Assembly (NCBI RefSeq): GCF_921293095.1
Contig: NC_060251.1
Location: 38,173,644 to 38,237,643, forward strand
DNA: 64,000 nucleotides
Reading direction: 5' to 3'
Source: Ischnura elegans
Taxonomy: Eukaryota > Arthropoda > Insecta > Odonata > Coenagrionidae
Part shown: positions 22,772 to 34,500 of the stretch, in pieces
How positions within the stretch are numbered: the stretch's first letter is position 1
How the letters are laid out: each line of letters opens with the position of its first letter
The notes under the pieces: generated by a model
What the model was told of the DNA's origin: nothing
Databases searched by the model: none
Seen by the model: the letters and a program-made list of their open reading frames with translations, nothing else
Program-made: the position numbers and the translations under genes

Positions 22772-23675
22772 AGAGCACGAATATTACAAAAGAGGATCCT
22801 CAAGTCTGCCTCTAAATGTGTTGTCATCCGACGTGCATTAAAATGTGTTTACTAAACTCGCCCCACGCGTCGCTGGCGGACGAAGTGATCCTAGTTTCAG
22901 GGTGAAAAGAGGTGTAATTAGGAGTGTCAATGAAATTTATTGAAATGATGATGTGGGATATCAAATGCATAAAAGCTTTATGATATTCTTCGCAATTATT
23001 AACTCTATACTGCAAGATATTGGAAATATTTGTATCGCACGACCAAGGGTGCCCACTTACAAAAAATATTGGGGGGGCCCAAACCGAGGACCTTGCCCCA
23101 GTAAATTTTATAAGTAGTGAATTCTAAGTTTTTAAGCATTTTAGAGGAGTCATATAATCAACATTAGAACCCTGATCACTCGAATCTCGATATCTGGACA
23201 CTCCGGGGAAAATCGACAAGCCTGGCACATTTTTTCCTCTCATCTGTAACGAATTTTTGGGGGGGGCTCGGGCCCCCTCAGGCCCCATGAAGTCGGCGCC
23301 ACTGCGTACGACACTCATCACCGCGCCGCGGACATATTTGAAAACCGATTTAAATGCGACCGAATTGGCAACAGAAATCAGCCTTCTATGGGATAGAATT
23401 GGGCCGCCTCTATGCAATCCCCTTGCCTGAGAGTATGCATCCAAGTACTGAATCAAGTACTCAGTGGCTCAACCAAAATGTTGGTTTTGATAGTTGCGGG
23501 TAGAGTTCACCCCAGGCTAAGTCACGGTCGAGTGAATATCACACATTCAGGGGAAAGGGTCCAGTTCCTCTCCCCGGGCACCCTTGCACCCGAACGTTTT
23601 AAACCAATGCCCCTTGATCAGCAACCAAGCAATGGCCAAGCTTTCTACCTGCTAGGCTACAACGTTCATCCAGGA
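22772..23675. other. Repeat-derived spacer, including a G/C-tract element near 23043-23306
   Basis: The stretch from GGGTGCCCACTTAC (about 23048) to GGCGCCACTGCG (about 23305) has the G-run and C-run near-terminal layout of the neighbouring MITEs, but its terminal repeats are not convincing. No exon recognised. Confidence 0.35.
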
Positions 23676-24020
23676 CAGGCGCGCACTAGCGCGACCATGA
23701 CCACGACCTGCGGCACACGACCAGTTTTAGCATTGCAACTAATGGAGCGACGCGCACTAGGCCAAGTGCGACTGGTTGGTCGGACCCGAGTCGTCCGACC
23801 AAAATTTTTGAATTTGGACGTCCCCGACTCAGCGGTCGTTGCGGCCAGAAATTACACACATTCTTATGGCGCGCCGCGCACTGACTCCGGCTTCACTCCG
23901 ACCCGACCATACGAACTGAGCAAGTGGACGGTGAATGTGTTTTGCTATCGCGGGTGTGGTCGTGCTCTGGTCGGAAGGTGTGCGACAGAGATCTGCCGTG
24001 GTCGCGCTAGTGCGCGCCTG
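23676..24020. mobile_element. GC-rich MITE with perfect 21-bp terminal inverted repeats
   Basis: 345 bp starting CAGGCGCGCACTAGCGCGAC and ending with its exact complement. Internally there are further short palindromes such as GGTCGGAC/GTCCGACC near 23775-23800. It is much more GC-rich than its surroundings. No clear target-site duplication. The 225-residue plus frame across it (23412-24089) runs over both terminal repeats and is not taken as a gene. Confidence 0.7.
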
Positions 24021-24073
24021 CCCTTATTATTGATACTGATTGTTAGTAAATGTTGGGAACTCCGCAGTATTCT

Positions 24074-24410
24074 GACGGCACGCCAATGAGCGGATTCGGC
24101 GCCGGCGGCTTGATGTTCACTAATTTTCGGCGGTCTATTGTGTATTGTGTATTTCGGCGGTCTATAGGACCCTGGGAAAGCGCCTCAATAGTCAACGCAG
24201 TTTAATGAATATATACAGCTCGTGGACATTATGTTTCCCTTGTTTATAGACACAATGAACATGAGTAATGTGAAAGCGGTCTTTTGACGGTACGCCGATG
24301 GGCAGATTCGGAGCCGGCGGCGTTTTGGTTACTAGTTTTCGGGGGTGTAACGTGCTAGTTAGAGCCCCTGGAAAGCGCCTCAATTTTCAACGCAGTTTTA
24401 TGAATATACT
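24074..24410. repeat. Diverged direct duplication of about 130 bp
   Basis: Unit 1 (about 24074-24210) and unit 2 (about 24288-24410) share, in order, GACGGYACGCC, GATTCGG-GCCGGCGGC, TTTTCGG, GGAAAGCGCCTCAA and CAACGCAGTTT. A different 77-bp stretch lies between them. Unit 2 ends at the target site of the MITE at 24411. Confidence 0.7.
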
Positions 24411-24620
24411 CATAGGCGGATCCAGGGGGGGGGGGGGGGGGGGGGGCACGGGGGCACGTGCCCCCCCAGCCCCTCAAAAATATGCAAGATTTTTAATACG
24501 GTCCCATTATCATTGCATTCGTTTTGTATTGCGAGGTATCCATGTGCCCCACCCAGAACAAAATCCTGGATACGGCCTTGCTTGTGCCCCTCCCAGAAAA
24601 AAATCCTGGATCCGCCCCTG
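24411..24620. mobile_element. hAT-like MITE with an 8-bp target-site duplication
   Basis: 210 bp from CATAGGCGGATCCAGG to CCTGGATCCGCCCCTG, flanked by AATATACT on both sides (24403-24410 and 24621-24628). A G-run of about 20 follows the left terminus. An 8-bp duplication and CAG-type end fit hAT. Confidence 0.85.
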
Positions 24621-24621
24621 A

Positions 24622-25415
24622 ATATACTGGGTGTTTAAGGAGGAATCTGCAATACTTCGGGAAGTGGTTGGGATACTATTAAGCATTTTTTGTCCATAAA
24701 ATAGGGTCGCAGCATCTTAATTAGTTACTGAGCCATAGCAACGCAAATATTTTTTTGAATTCACTTTGCAGTTACCTACCATGACAACGGGTTTTCATGG
24801 GTATCCATCCTATTCGACATTTTATTTCATACTCAGGATTTTTTAGGACATAAAATAATTAAGGTTGAGCGAAAACGTTCGCTTATAAATATCTGAAACA
24901 CTCAGTCTCAAAATGGGTGAGATTTCGCAATCGTATTGTTAGTACTAACTCAAAGCTCTCGTTTGATTAAGCTCAAAGATTAATTGTTTGAGACGATTAT
25001 AATCGCACATTTTCGTCCAATCTTAAATATTAAATCCTTTAAAATCCAGGGTACCTATTCTATAAATTGTCGAATAGGCTGTTTACCCAAGAAAAACAGT
25101 TTTTACGGTAACTGTAGCGTGCATCCAAAAAAATGCGTGAATACTGAAGATCGGGATCGCCACCGGGTCACGAACTGCAGAAACTTGACGATCTCGAGAA
25201 CTCTTCACGCTGTCAATTCGCTGGGAAAGGACTAAATCTCCCTTTGTCCAAAAACATGTTTTCGTTGCCAGAGCTCATTGACTAAGGAGTTGTGATCCCA
25301 TGTTTATGGACAAAAAATTCTTAAAATTGTCTACAGACAATTTTAAGCATTTTTTATACCCTACAGCTTTCAGATTTAAGTATTTTAGATTCCTCCCGCA
25401 ACAACCTGTATATAC
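24622..25415. mobile_element. Diverged DNA element with about 125-bp inverted arms
   Basis: The left arm (about 24622-24760) and the complement of the right arm (about 25290-25415) share ATATAC, TGTT, GGAGGAATCT, AAGCATTTTTTGTCCATAAA and GGGTCGCA/GGGATCACA blocks. The arms are clearly inverted but only about two-thirds alike. The minus/plus frames between them are short and unrecognised. Confidence 0.55.
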
Positions 25416-25934
25416 TGCTCATAGACATAAAGCTACCTTTGTTTACGCACATCATAGGAAAACTATTTTGGTCCGCAATGCCTATTATTGATCGCACTTA
25501 CCTTTCATGGTGGATTGTGAGTCGTTGACTTGGCTGGCTTTGAGAAGGTTTTGAGCAGCAAGCGCTCCCCTTGCTCTACTTTATAAAGCTTTTGTTGAAG
25601 ATAACGATGCCTTTATCTTTTATCTCTTGTCTTTTTCGGGTAACATTAGGATTAAAGGTATGATTATCACATAGTAAAGGAACTCTCCTCTTCTGAATTT
25701 GTCAATTTATGGTTGATCATATCAAGTAGATGATATCAATTTATAGCACTGTGCTGATACCCACCGAATTGATCCTGAATTCACTATCAAGAGCCGCTCA
25801 CGCTCGCATTTACATGACACTTATATTCAATCAAAAATTGATTTTTTATAGAGTACGCATTTCTGAGCTAAGTGCAAATTTCTACCAACTCCTTCGTTGA
25901 GCACGTCAGTGGAAACAGAGGTGCTGTATCTCAT

Positions 25935-26170
25935 CATCATCACTGGTCAACAATCCTAAGATTGGTTTGACGCAGTTCTCCGCTCAATTCGCATATCAGC
26001 TAATCTTTTCACACCTACGTGTTTCTTCTCCTTCACATCCTTCTTTTCCTGTTCCATATACCTATTTTGTTTGAGGTATTCCTTTCCCGTTCTTGCCATC
26101 CACTTGTCCTTCAACTATTGTCTTCATCAGGCCATCATGTCTCAAAACATATATATCATTACAGGTAGAA
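25935..26170 (-). mobile_element. RTE-like LINE 3' end fragment
   Basis: On the minus strand it encodes the usual RTE tail: a KRLADMRIE-like segment, then TASNQS-x-DC, ending in a GATGATGATG tail. The same tail is seen on the plus strand at 29700, 54345, 59150 and 63200. Confidence 0.75.
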
Positions 26171-27070
26171 GGACAACTTTGATTCACAAATCATCACCGC
26201 ATAAGTTTTTAAGAAAGTAATGATACAGATAAAAGATACAGAAAGGTTTTTCCCTGTGAAAGAAAGGTTTCCATTGAAATACCGAGGGGGAAAGCTTCAT
26301 TTGGATGTTACACACCTGTTTTAATTTTGGTTTCCTCTGGCTGCAAAAATTTTGTATATTTAATATTCTCCATACTCATTTAATTCTTTATGGTGTCACT
26401 AACTTTAAAAATGTTAAACTCATTGTCCTTTATTTGTTAATGTATGTTAGAAAGTATAAATTACATTGCTGTCTTTTCGATTACGTCCACGCATTTTGGT
26501 GTCTGGTGGACGATAGTTTTGCTAGCCATGACACAAGCATAATAACTATTCGTTATATGTCGCACGCGTATAACTTTATCTTTCATATGCTTTTAGTCTT
26601 GCTAAGGAACTTATCCTATCTATACCTTATCTATAACTTGGCCTATCTGTTTTATTTTTTGTGATTGTTTTCACTATCCTATCGACGCATATTTTAACCG
26701 CAATTAGCGTGTATATACAGGGCAGACTCATGGCACAATACTTACGCGGGCAAACTGTAGAATGTGTCGCCCCCCTACCGGGGGGTTTGGTATGGAATAC
26801 CCCCAATTGGACGCGTTTTGGACGTTTGGTCGCCCCTCCCTAGCTACATCGCCCGGGTTCCTCGTCCCTGTGTATTTATCCCACCTGGTTTCTGAAACGA
26901 TTCGTTTTGGAGTGGACTAGTTTCTGTAAAACATATCATTGTTTAAAAGCCACTTGCATACGTAATGCTGTGTTGTCAGTGCCTGTGGGTGTTTGTATCT
27001 TTCTCATGTATGATATTGCCGAGGAAGCGGTGTGGAAAATCATTGGGGAAGAAGAGACAGCTGATGAGAT
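26171..27070. other. Spacer, no gene recognised
   Basis: Two plus frames (26305-26664 and 26907-27070) are open, but their composition is hydrophobic AT-driven and neither has a known motif. The second reads on across the site of the MITE at 27071 (EEAVWKIIGEEETADE, then MVWMYSAQNE if both MITEs are removed), which may be coincidence. Confidence 0.4.
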
Positions 27071-27300
27071 CAGTGGCGCAGCGAGGGGGGATTAATATTG
27101 GTTATAGAATAGTGTGAGGATTAATAAAGTATCCCTCAGAAGGCCGTAAAAATCACCATTTTGAACCATTTGTCTTAATTTTTTCCGGCGGAGGGCCTCC
27201 GCACCTCCCAATTACCCTGGCGGGTATGCAATACCCCAAGCCCCTCAGTATTAGTTGCGCCTGAAACCCCCCCTAGCCTTAATTCCTAGCGGCGCCCCTG
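27071..27300. mobile_element. hAT-like MITE with perfect 8-bp duplication GATGAGAT
   Basis: The left end is CAGTGGCGCAGCGAGGGGGG; the right complement is CAGGGGCGCCGCTAGG. GATGAGAT is present at 27063-27070 and 27301-27308. 230 bp, no coding capacity. Confidence 0.88.
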
Positions 27301-27332
27301 GATGAGATGGTATGGATGTACTCAGCGCAAAA

Positions 27333-27608
27333 CAGTGGCGTAACTGTGAATATGCTTTAGGGGGGATGGGATGGCCTGAGGTGGCGACCCTCCCCTGGCA
27401 ACGAGGGGTCCGGGAAAATATAATATTTGAAAAATGACATGCCTAGAAATACAATTTACATTATTTTGGCCCTAAAAATTTATCTTTCAGCAGGTGCAGT
27501 TCTGCTGTCAAAACTAGACAATAGTTTTAAATATTTTTTTATTTCTCTGAGGCTTTGGGGGGAGGGAGAGGGGTCTATCCCATCATCCCCCCTATAGTTA
27601 GGCCACTG
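27333..27608. mobile_element. hAT-like MITE, only 24 bp from the previous one
   Basis: The left end is CAGTGGCGTAACTG and the right complement CAGTGGCCTAACTATAGG. It is flanked by GCGCAAAA (27325-27332) and GCACAAAA (27609-27616), an 8-bp duplication with one change. 276 bp. Confidence 0.85.
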
Positions 27609-27970
27609 GCACAAAATGAAATAAATTGTTGAACTCAACCGGCACGGTTAAAATTTGATCAATTAACTGTGTTCTACTGTTAAAAAGTCCTCTCTTTTAA
27701 CAGAAAATTAAACACTACCCCACCCCTCACTGTAAGTAAATATAATAAGTAAATATCCATAGCACTCACGGCGGCACAAAGTTTTTTTGGAGCTATCATA
27801 CAGACTTCGCTTTGGAACTCCGTGGAATCTTCCACCGCTCATTTCTTATATGCTTTGGAAGAGTTTTATCGCAAAGGATGATATAAAAAAACTTTCTGCT
27901 AAGAATCGTATGTTAAATTCTAAGCATTATGCAGTCTTTGGCACAGCAATAAACAGTTATATTGATAGGA

Positions 27971-28130
27971 GGAAGAGTTCTCGGGTTTCCAGCCGGGTCC
28001 AAGGGTTTTTCAGCACCGACGTTTCGAGGGCGAAGACTGTCATCGTCTTCAGGGTGAATGGCAGACTTCGCCCTCGAAACGTCGGTGCTGAAAAACCCAT
28101 AGACCCGGCTGGAAACCCGAAAACTCTTCC
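27971..28130. repeat. Foldback (hairpin) element, copy 1
   Basis: Two 70-bp arms pair almost perfectly around a loop of about 20 bp. Landmarks are TTCTCGGGTTTCCAGCCGGG, then GCACCGACGTTTCGAGGGC, and their complements. TTTCGCCGGGAA follows at 28139-28150, as in the other copies. The complement reads CTGAAGA...CGAAACGTC, close to the CTGATGA...GAAAC pattern of copies 2 and 3. Confidence 0.85.
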
Positions 28131-28649
28131 TCCAGTCTATTTCGCCGGGAAAACCTTAGATCCTTCAGTTGTATTGATAATTTGTTCGTCATAATCTGTG
28201 CTGTAATTGAGCTTCTAGCATGGAAGGAACATACATACACTCGCAGGCTCTGAACACGTGGCATGCTGATTTTTGAGCAGGCTTAGAACAATGATATCTC
28301 TCAGTCAAGTATCCCTCCTCAGCGATAAGGTGCCTCTTCATACATCACTTGGTTCTTATTTTTCTCTTACAGGTTTGCATCTTGGGAGGACTAACATATA
28401 TAGCAATCTTAACTTTTCAGTCGATTATACAATGTATGTATATATGTATATAATATACATCCCTGTTTCGGAGCTGTCCTAGTTCTCTGCGCTCTCGCTT
28501 CCACAATTTAGCGTACGTGCGAGTGATTCATATCTTAAACGATAAATTATTAATAATCAGTTCCTCACTATTCCAATGGCGGAGTTTGAATCAGAATGGT
28601 GCTTTAATTGGGATGTTATACCCTTCAAGAAATGAAATCCTGTTTTTGA

Positions 28650-29700
28650 TATAATTTATCTAATAACAGCAAATGTATAAGAAGAAGTCAAGACTAGCAT
28701 TAAACTAGGCACAAAACTGGTAGAGATGAATGAATTCTATTATTTGGGAAACAAGATAACTAGCTACGGGAAAAGCAGGATAGAAATTATCAACAGAATA
28801 GCCCAAGTGGAGAGAGAATTCCACGGAAAGAAAGATTTACTTACAGAGGGAGATTTAATCATAGAAGTAAGGAAAACGATTACATGAACTTACATTTGGA
28901 ATATTCCTCTCTACGGAAGTATGCCAAGAACAATGACTGCAGCGGAGAAAGCAAGGGTTGAGGCCTTCGCAATGTGGTGTTCCAGTAGAATAGTAGGTTT
29001 TCCAGTAGGTTTTCCGCTTCGTGTTCCTTCCCGCACGACGAGGTCGAGTGACCTATTTCATTGTTTCACCCCCCGCCTTTCTGTTTCTAAACGTTCTTTT
29101 CTATTCAGACTTCCTTCTTCCATTAACTCATACGCCAAATGTGTTCCAAATTTTGATCCTTTTTTTCATCCCACACCCAACTTGCACTATCACTATCGTA
29201 ATTTTCCCCCTATTCCTCGCACCACCCGATGACTATTCTTTGTTATTATTTGTAAATACTGTTGAATATTTTTTGTTTTTGTTGGTTACGTTGCTTAATG
29301 TTATGTAATTATTTCTCCTGTTATTGTAGTCCTCTGTAATTGGCCTCGTGCTGTTTTTGGACTAAATAAATAAATAAATGATGTGGGTCAAATGGATCGA
29401 CCGAGTTAGTTTTCAGGAAGTCCTAAGAAGAGTAGGAGAGAAAAGAAGCTTCATGAAAATCTTGATAAGAAGACGGAACAACCTAGGCCTAATCTTGGGA
29501 CATGATGGTCTGATGAAGAGAATCGTGGAGGGACAAGTGGATGGCAAGAACGGAAAAGTAAGACCTCGAAAAAAGAGTACGAAGCAGGTAAAAAGGATGT
29601 GAAAGAGAAGAAATATGCAGGTGTGAAAAGATTAGCTGATGGCAGAATTGAGTGGAGAGCTGTGTAAAACTAATCTTAGGATTCGTGACCGGTGATTATG
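28650..29700 (+). mobile_element. RTE-like LINE, degenerate copy B (C-terminal part)
   Basis: Plus strand: KLVEMNEFYYLGNKITSYG (about 28719-28775), the IAQVEREFHGKKDLL segment, TYIWNIPLYGS, then AEKARVEAFAMW up to 28977. After the 28978-29380 insertion the frame resumes as VKWIDRVSFQEVLRRVGEKR and GLILGHDGLMKRIVEGQ. The 3' tail is RLADGRIEWRAV near 29640-29670. This is the C-terminal order of RTE reverse transcriptases. Confidence 0.85.
28978..29380. mobile_element. Short non-LTR-type insertion with (AAAT)n tail and ATGTGG duplication
   Basis: About 400 bp inserted in RTE copy B. ATGTGG is present at 28972-28977 and 29381-29386. The element ends CTAAATAAATAAATAAATG, a simple-repeat tail typical of CR1/jockey-type 3' ends or SINEs mobilised by them. 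Removing it restores the RTE frame across the duplication (AFAMW to VKWID). The 103-residue plus frame inside has no motif. Confidence 0.8.
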
Positions 29701-32700
29701 ATGTGCGAACTTATCCGTTAATCAGTCAGCTAACAGTGCGTCATAAATCTCGTATCTTATCTTTGGAAAGAATAAATTCATGTCTTACCTTGATAATTAA
29801 TTTTAAATAGATAATTTGAGGTGCGAAATATCACCCAAACCTTGTTGTTCTCTTTTAATTAATATAAATGTTCAGCTAGTGAGCTCGCCTACGGTTAAAC
29901 TTAATCAGTTATCTCCTTTTTTGGTTATTTTTTTTCTAGAGAGTTAATAAACAATGCTAATTGTTTCCATTAAATTTTACCTGGTTGTGAATTATTAATT
30001 TATAATTTGTTTAAATCAGAGTTCGCTGAGAGTATAAGTGCGAAGATTGAGGTCTCTTGATCACGTGACTTGTTTGGTTCTTAGGTTATACGAGCAAAAA
30101 TTTTAGAACACTAGCGAAGTAACCAACGATAATTGTGTAAGAAAAACGAGATTCAGGTCAGCAACAGCATGTACGAAATAACATTTTATTAATTAGGAAA
30201 TTTAGTGCAGTGTGTATACAAATGCTAATGTTCGAAGCTCCATATTTCTAAAAATAGTCGTAAATTACCTACAGATAGTTACCTCTTTCTACCCACTCAA
30301 TGGCACCAGTGGCCTGTGGCGATTTTATCTCAATGCAACTAATCCCATTGCATAATTATAAACAATGAGCTATTTTTAATTGGGGTTGTCATTATCTTTC
30401 TTCTTACTTCGGAATTTCCTATAGACCAACGTGGTGGACTTCGATCCAGATATGAGGTGATACTTAATCCTTTATGCATTCCACTCAACACACTTTGATA
30501 ATTTCCATTTTCTGCCGCTGATAATCATATGATTTTTTTGTTCTCAAAGGTTTTTCCCAATATTAATAATCAGTTTCCTCATTCTTGCACTCTCTTCATT
30601 ATGTGTTGTGCGCTCAGGATGTAAGCTTTATTTCGAGAGTGGAATTTTTCTTGATTATGCTTTCTTTGTTCTTGTTTTAATTTATGTTGCTTTTTCCTCT
30701 CAACGAGTTGACTCCTTCCCTTTGTGTTGCAACCCTATCGCGGTTGAAAGGCTTGGGAGTTCCAATGACCTCTAAAACTGCACTGAGCTGGGGTAATTTT
30801 TAATTACTGCTGGCACAGGGGCCCGAACCAGGTAGGTCGAAGGAGACGGACGAAAAGTAATCCATGGGATAGTATCGCGTCATGTGTTAATTTTTTGAAT
30901 GGACATTTGAAAAGCTACCATCTCCCTCATCCCTTAAAGCATGGAGTTTGAATTGAACGAGTCTCGGAAACTCATTTATAAAAATCTTTCCCTTTAGGTT
31001 TTAAGTAAAAAAGTGGTATACGATGTCGAATCTGGAGCCCTTTGCTTGGGAGATAAGAAGCTGCTACACCAATCTTACTCAAATTTTAATCGTCTTAGAA
31101 CTGATATTTCAGTAAACTCTTGCCACCTGTAACTTTATGTATAACTTAAATGTTTCACGGACTTACCTTTTCGCTATGCTCTTTAGATCAAGCTCACAAC
31201 TCTTTTTCTCCATTCGTCAGACTTAAATTTGTGTTCACGGTAGTTTCGTCCGTGGCGAATGTTATCTCATTGACTGTAGGAAAATTTTTATCGCTGCCTT
31301 GGAAAAATTCGCAAGGAAAAGATAGAAATTCACTCGTTAGCAATCCAGTTTCCGAACTGATCAAACATGATTTTGATGGACATTTATCTTTCAACTCCTA
31401 TTTCATAATCAGACGGTCAGATGAAAGTTTTTTTTTAGCGTAAAATCGAAATTTACGGAGTCATATGACTGAATGTTTTCCAAATGTTAAACCGAATTTG
31501 AACGACCTAACTTGTACGAATTTCTCAAGGAAATAACAGCGAACCAGCAATTTGCGAACCTTAGCGGAGTAGCCCATGTTTGCACTTGAAGTGCTAAAAT
31601 TCCACAGAGAACAAATTTTCCTTGATTGGAATTCGAACCAGGGTATCACGAATTCGCGACCTAAGGTCTACCACTTGAAAAACGATGGTGGATTTTCCCA
31701 TGTGGTTTGCTGCGGAATCTTACGTATTGTTTAAATGTTGATATTTCACCGTTGAAGAAAAATCACTATCAATATTGTGCGTTTTTTTCTAACGCTGAAT
31801 TGGAGATTTTTACAGCTGGTAGAGTCCTAGAATCCATCAACCTTACGTCATCACAAGTGCATATTTTCACACACAAGGTGACAACTCCATATGACGTTTA
31901 AGGCATCCTGTTGTCTGGATCAGATAAAAATGGTTCGATAAAAATGTTTTATCTTAATCGGCGATGAATTACTCTTGATATCAGATTATTATATTGTGGA
32001 AAACTTGCTATTCTGAGAAAATCTTTATCTTGGTCCTGTATGCCCTCGTAACTCTTTTTACCTCAACAAACTAGTTGGTGAAATAGATGAAAATTATCTT
32101 ATTCTCATTATCTCAAGTAAACGAAATGTAATTGTGTCGCGCTACACCCAGTAGGTATATTTGAAAAGAATTCCGCGGTTGGCATTATCTTTGTTATCGG
32201 TCTGAATGATTATAAACATGTTTTAAACGGCCAATCGCGCATAAAATGACACAGATCAAATGACCCGTCGAGTTCTTGCAAGAATTTATTATATTCAAAA
32301 GTCTAAGCCAATATTGAAAATAATGATAGTCTTTACCTGAAGTTTTGATGGCACCAACGTCTGAGTTTTGATTGCTCTAACTTATATACACCTTCATCTG
32401 CTTTCAAACACAATGTGTGTTTTTGTTTTAGAGTCTTAGCTTGTGGAAATAATTTTGCCACGCCGCCTACTGGAGCCTCTTAGTATCCTAATTACTTAGG
32501 TATTTACTTGGTTAGGTACTTTAAGTATTCGATAGGCGGAGCCTAGCCTTGGGGAAATTCAGTCGCTTTCAGACCTCCGTTGTGTTCACTTCGTGAGTTA
32601 GTTAGCTGTTTTGCCTAGTGGGAACAGTGTTTTTGACACTGTCTTTCGTTTCTGTGCACTGGCCATAAATTTTTATGTAAGCGCTATGGAACCGACAGAG

Positions 32701-32859
32701 ACTTTTTTGAAAAAATCGCAAATTCCGCGTCTCTCTCTCCTCATCCCTAGAGTCGCAGGTCCCACCTCCTGCCGCGACCAAGCTCGAAACATTCCGAGGA
32801 AGTTACACGACTGGGCCAGAAGAATAGATATTTGAAAGGGATGATAATTCTTTAAATAT
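29701..32859. other. Spacer; a tRNA-like fragment near 31629-31677, otherwise nothing recognised
   Basis: On the minus strand, CAAGTGGTAGACCTTAG (31661-31677) then GGTTCGAATTC (31629-31639) have the order and spacing of pol III box A and box B of a tRNA-derived SINE or tRNA pseudogene. I could not fold an acceptor stem. The two antiparallel frames near 31150-31443 show no motif. Confidence 0.4.
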
Positions 32860-33000
32860 ATGTGTAATGCTTTCTGTACGCCCGCAGAAGTTTTTGACGA
32901 AACGCGCAGATTGCCTTTTTATTTCATCAAGTTCACGGATTAAGTCGTTCTGAGCCGGACCCTATATGCTCGCTGCATATTCAATGAATATTATTCATTG
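32860..33000 (-). mobile_element. CR1/L2-like LINE fragment (C-terminal RT region)
   Basis: The minus-strand text parallels 45830-45945, which encodes the IVRPHLEYAASVWDP region: both have CCCGCAGAAGTTTTTGACGA/CCGTAGCAGTTTTTGACGA and GCTCGCTGCATATTCA/ACTCGCTGCATATTCA. Severely truncated. Confidence 0.65.
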
Positions 33001-33136
33001 GGTGGCTGGACGATGGGAAATAACATATATTCATCATCTGCCACTCTGCCAGAAATATTTCTTGTATGCGTTCCCCGCGATAGGTACGAAGTTACCGTAA
33101 CTCCCATGTACTTTTCTTCATCTGCCGTCTTTATGT

Positions 33137-33945
33137 TCATCTACATCTACATAATACCCTGCGAGCCACCTCTAGGGTGTTTGGCAGGGGGTGATCAATC
33201 ACCAGCATGCATTTGGACTCCCACATGCACACCACACCGTCCAAAAAACGTCCCGTATAATAACAAACTATACTACTATATGCTGTTAGAAATAGAATAT
33301 AGAATAGAAATTCAGAAACATGCTTTAAGTTTTACATAGGTTAGTAGGCTACACTACAAGTCATGCAATCTATTTACTAGGTCTATTGCTGCCGTTATAA
33401 TCTCTTATTGATCGAGGAAAAAATGACATTCGGAATCTGTCTGTTCTGCAATCTATCTCTCTTATTTTATTTATATGATCTGATCTTCCGTAGTACGTTG
33501 GCGTCCGCAAGATATGGTTAACTTCGTCAGAAAAGACACTGCTCTTGAATTTATCTAAAAGGTTTAGTCTATTTTTCAATCTACGGGCCGACAGAGATTC
33601 CCATCCGAGTTTATCTAAGAGGTCAGTTACACTAACAAGACTATCGTAACGACCTTTCACATACCTGGCAGCTCTCCTTTGCACGCGTTCTAACTCTGTT
33701 ATTAAGCCTTTTTCATGAGGGTCCCAAACACTGGCAGCGTATTCCAAATGTGGTCTAACGAGGGAAAAGTAGCTAATTTCTCTCACTTTGTCTTCGCACT
33801 TTCCTAATATTCTTTTAACAAAACCCATTTTACGGTTAGCTTGACCGGTTATTTCTCGAATATGTTTATTCCACGATAGATCATTATTGAGTCTTACCCC
33901 TAGATATTTCACGGATTCAATGTTAACAACATTCACAACATATAA
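33137..33945 (-). mobile_element. CR1/L2-like LINE, 5'-truncated copy (same family as 42640-45465)
   Basis: The 3' end is at the TCTACATCTACATAATACC hexamer-like tract (33137 onward), followed by a GGTGTTTGGCAGGGGGTGAT stretch shared with 42690. The minus frame 33370-33936 gives 188 residues of the RT C-terminal domain: VKYLGVRLNNDLSWNKH, FSLVRPHLEYAASVWDP, RRLKNRLNLLDKF. It is nearly identical to the copy in the PLB1-like intron, so recent. Confidence 0.9.
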
Positions 33946-34500
33946 ATGGAGATATTTGGACGACCTACGTATGAAATGTACCGCCAGTATTTGCTCAAAT
34001 TAAGTTATAGACCCCTCTCTGGGCTACATGCGTGAAAGTTTTGCCAATCCGATGATAGAATTTTTAAGTTCTAAGAAGTAATCACTGATTTCGCAATGTA
34101 TGATAGCACCGTTAGCAAATAATCGTATTTTACTGCTAATTCGGGAGCAGAGGTCATTTATATATGCAATGAACAAAAAGGGCAGAGTACGCTTCCTTGT
34201 GGGACACCTGATGTCGCTTACACTACATCCGAGCCAATTCCGTCAGCAATACTTTTTGCTTACGATCACTCGGAAAGTGGCGTATCCAGTTTATTGCTAT
34301 TTCATTTAGCCCATATGTCTGTAATTTGTATAAAAGGTTATTGTGAGGTACCTACCGAGTGGAAAGCTTTCTTAAATTTAGAATTAATGCGTCAACTTGT
34401 CTTTTCTATTCACCAGGTTTGAGAACAGGTAAGGGGGAAGTTACGGCTGTCCAGGAAAGTCATGGTATTCCTAACGATAATATATTCGAATATCATAATT
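33946..34500 (-). mobile_element. Second CR1/L2-like LINE fragment
   Basis: Minus-strand text matching 46150-46390 (the FLSCT-like and DCQHGFRKG-like zones, here broken). It stops exactly where the foldback element at 34501 is inserted. Confidence 0.55.

Noticed and set aside
23412-24089. 225-residue plus-strand open frame
   Set aside because: It runs straight through both terminal repeats of a GC-rich MITE and has no domain; high GC explains the lack of stops.
26305-26664. 119-residue hydrophobic plus frame as a membrane protein
   Set aside because: Phe/Leu/Tyr richness follows from T-rich DNA; no start context, neighbours or known pattern.
31150-31443. Overlapping open frames on both strands as a gene
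   Set aside because: No motif, no splice context, and low-information composition.
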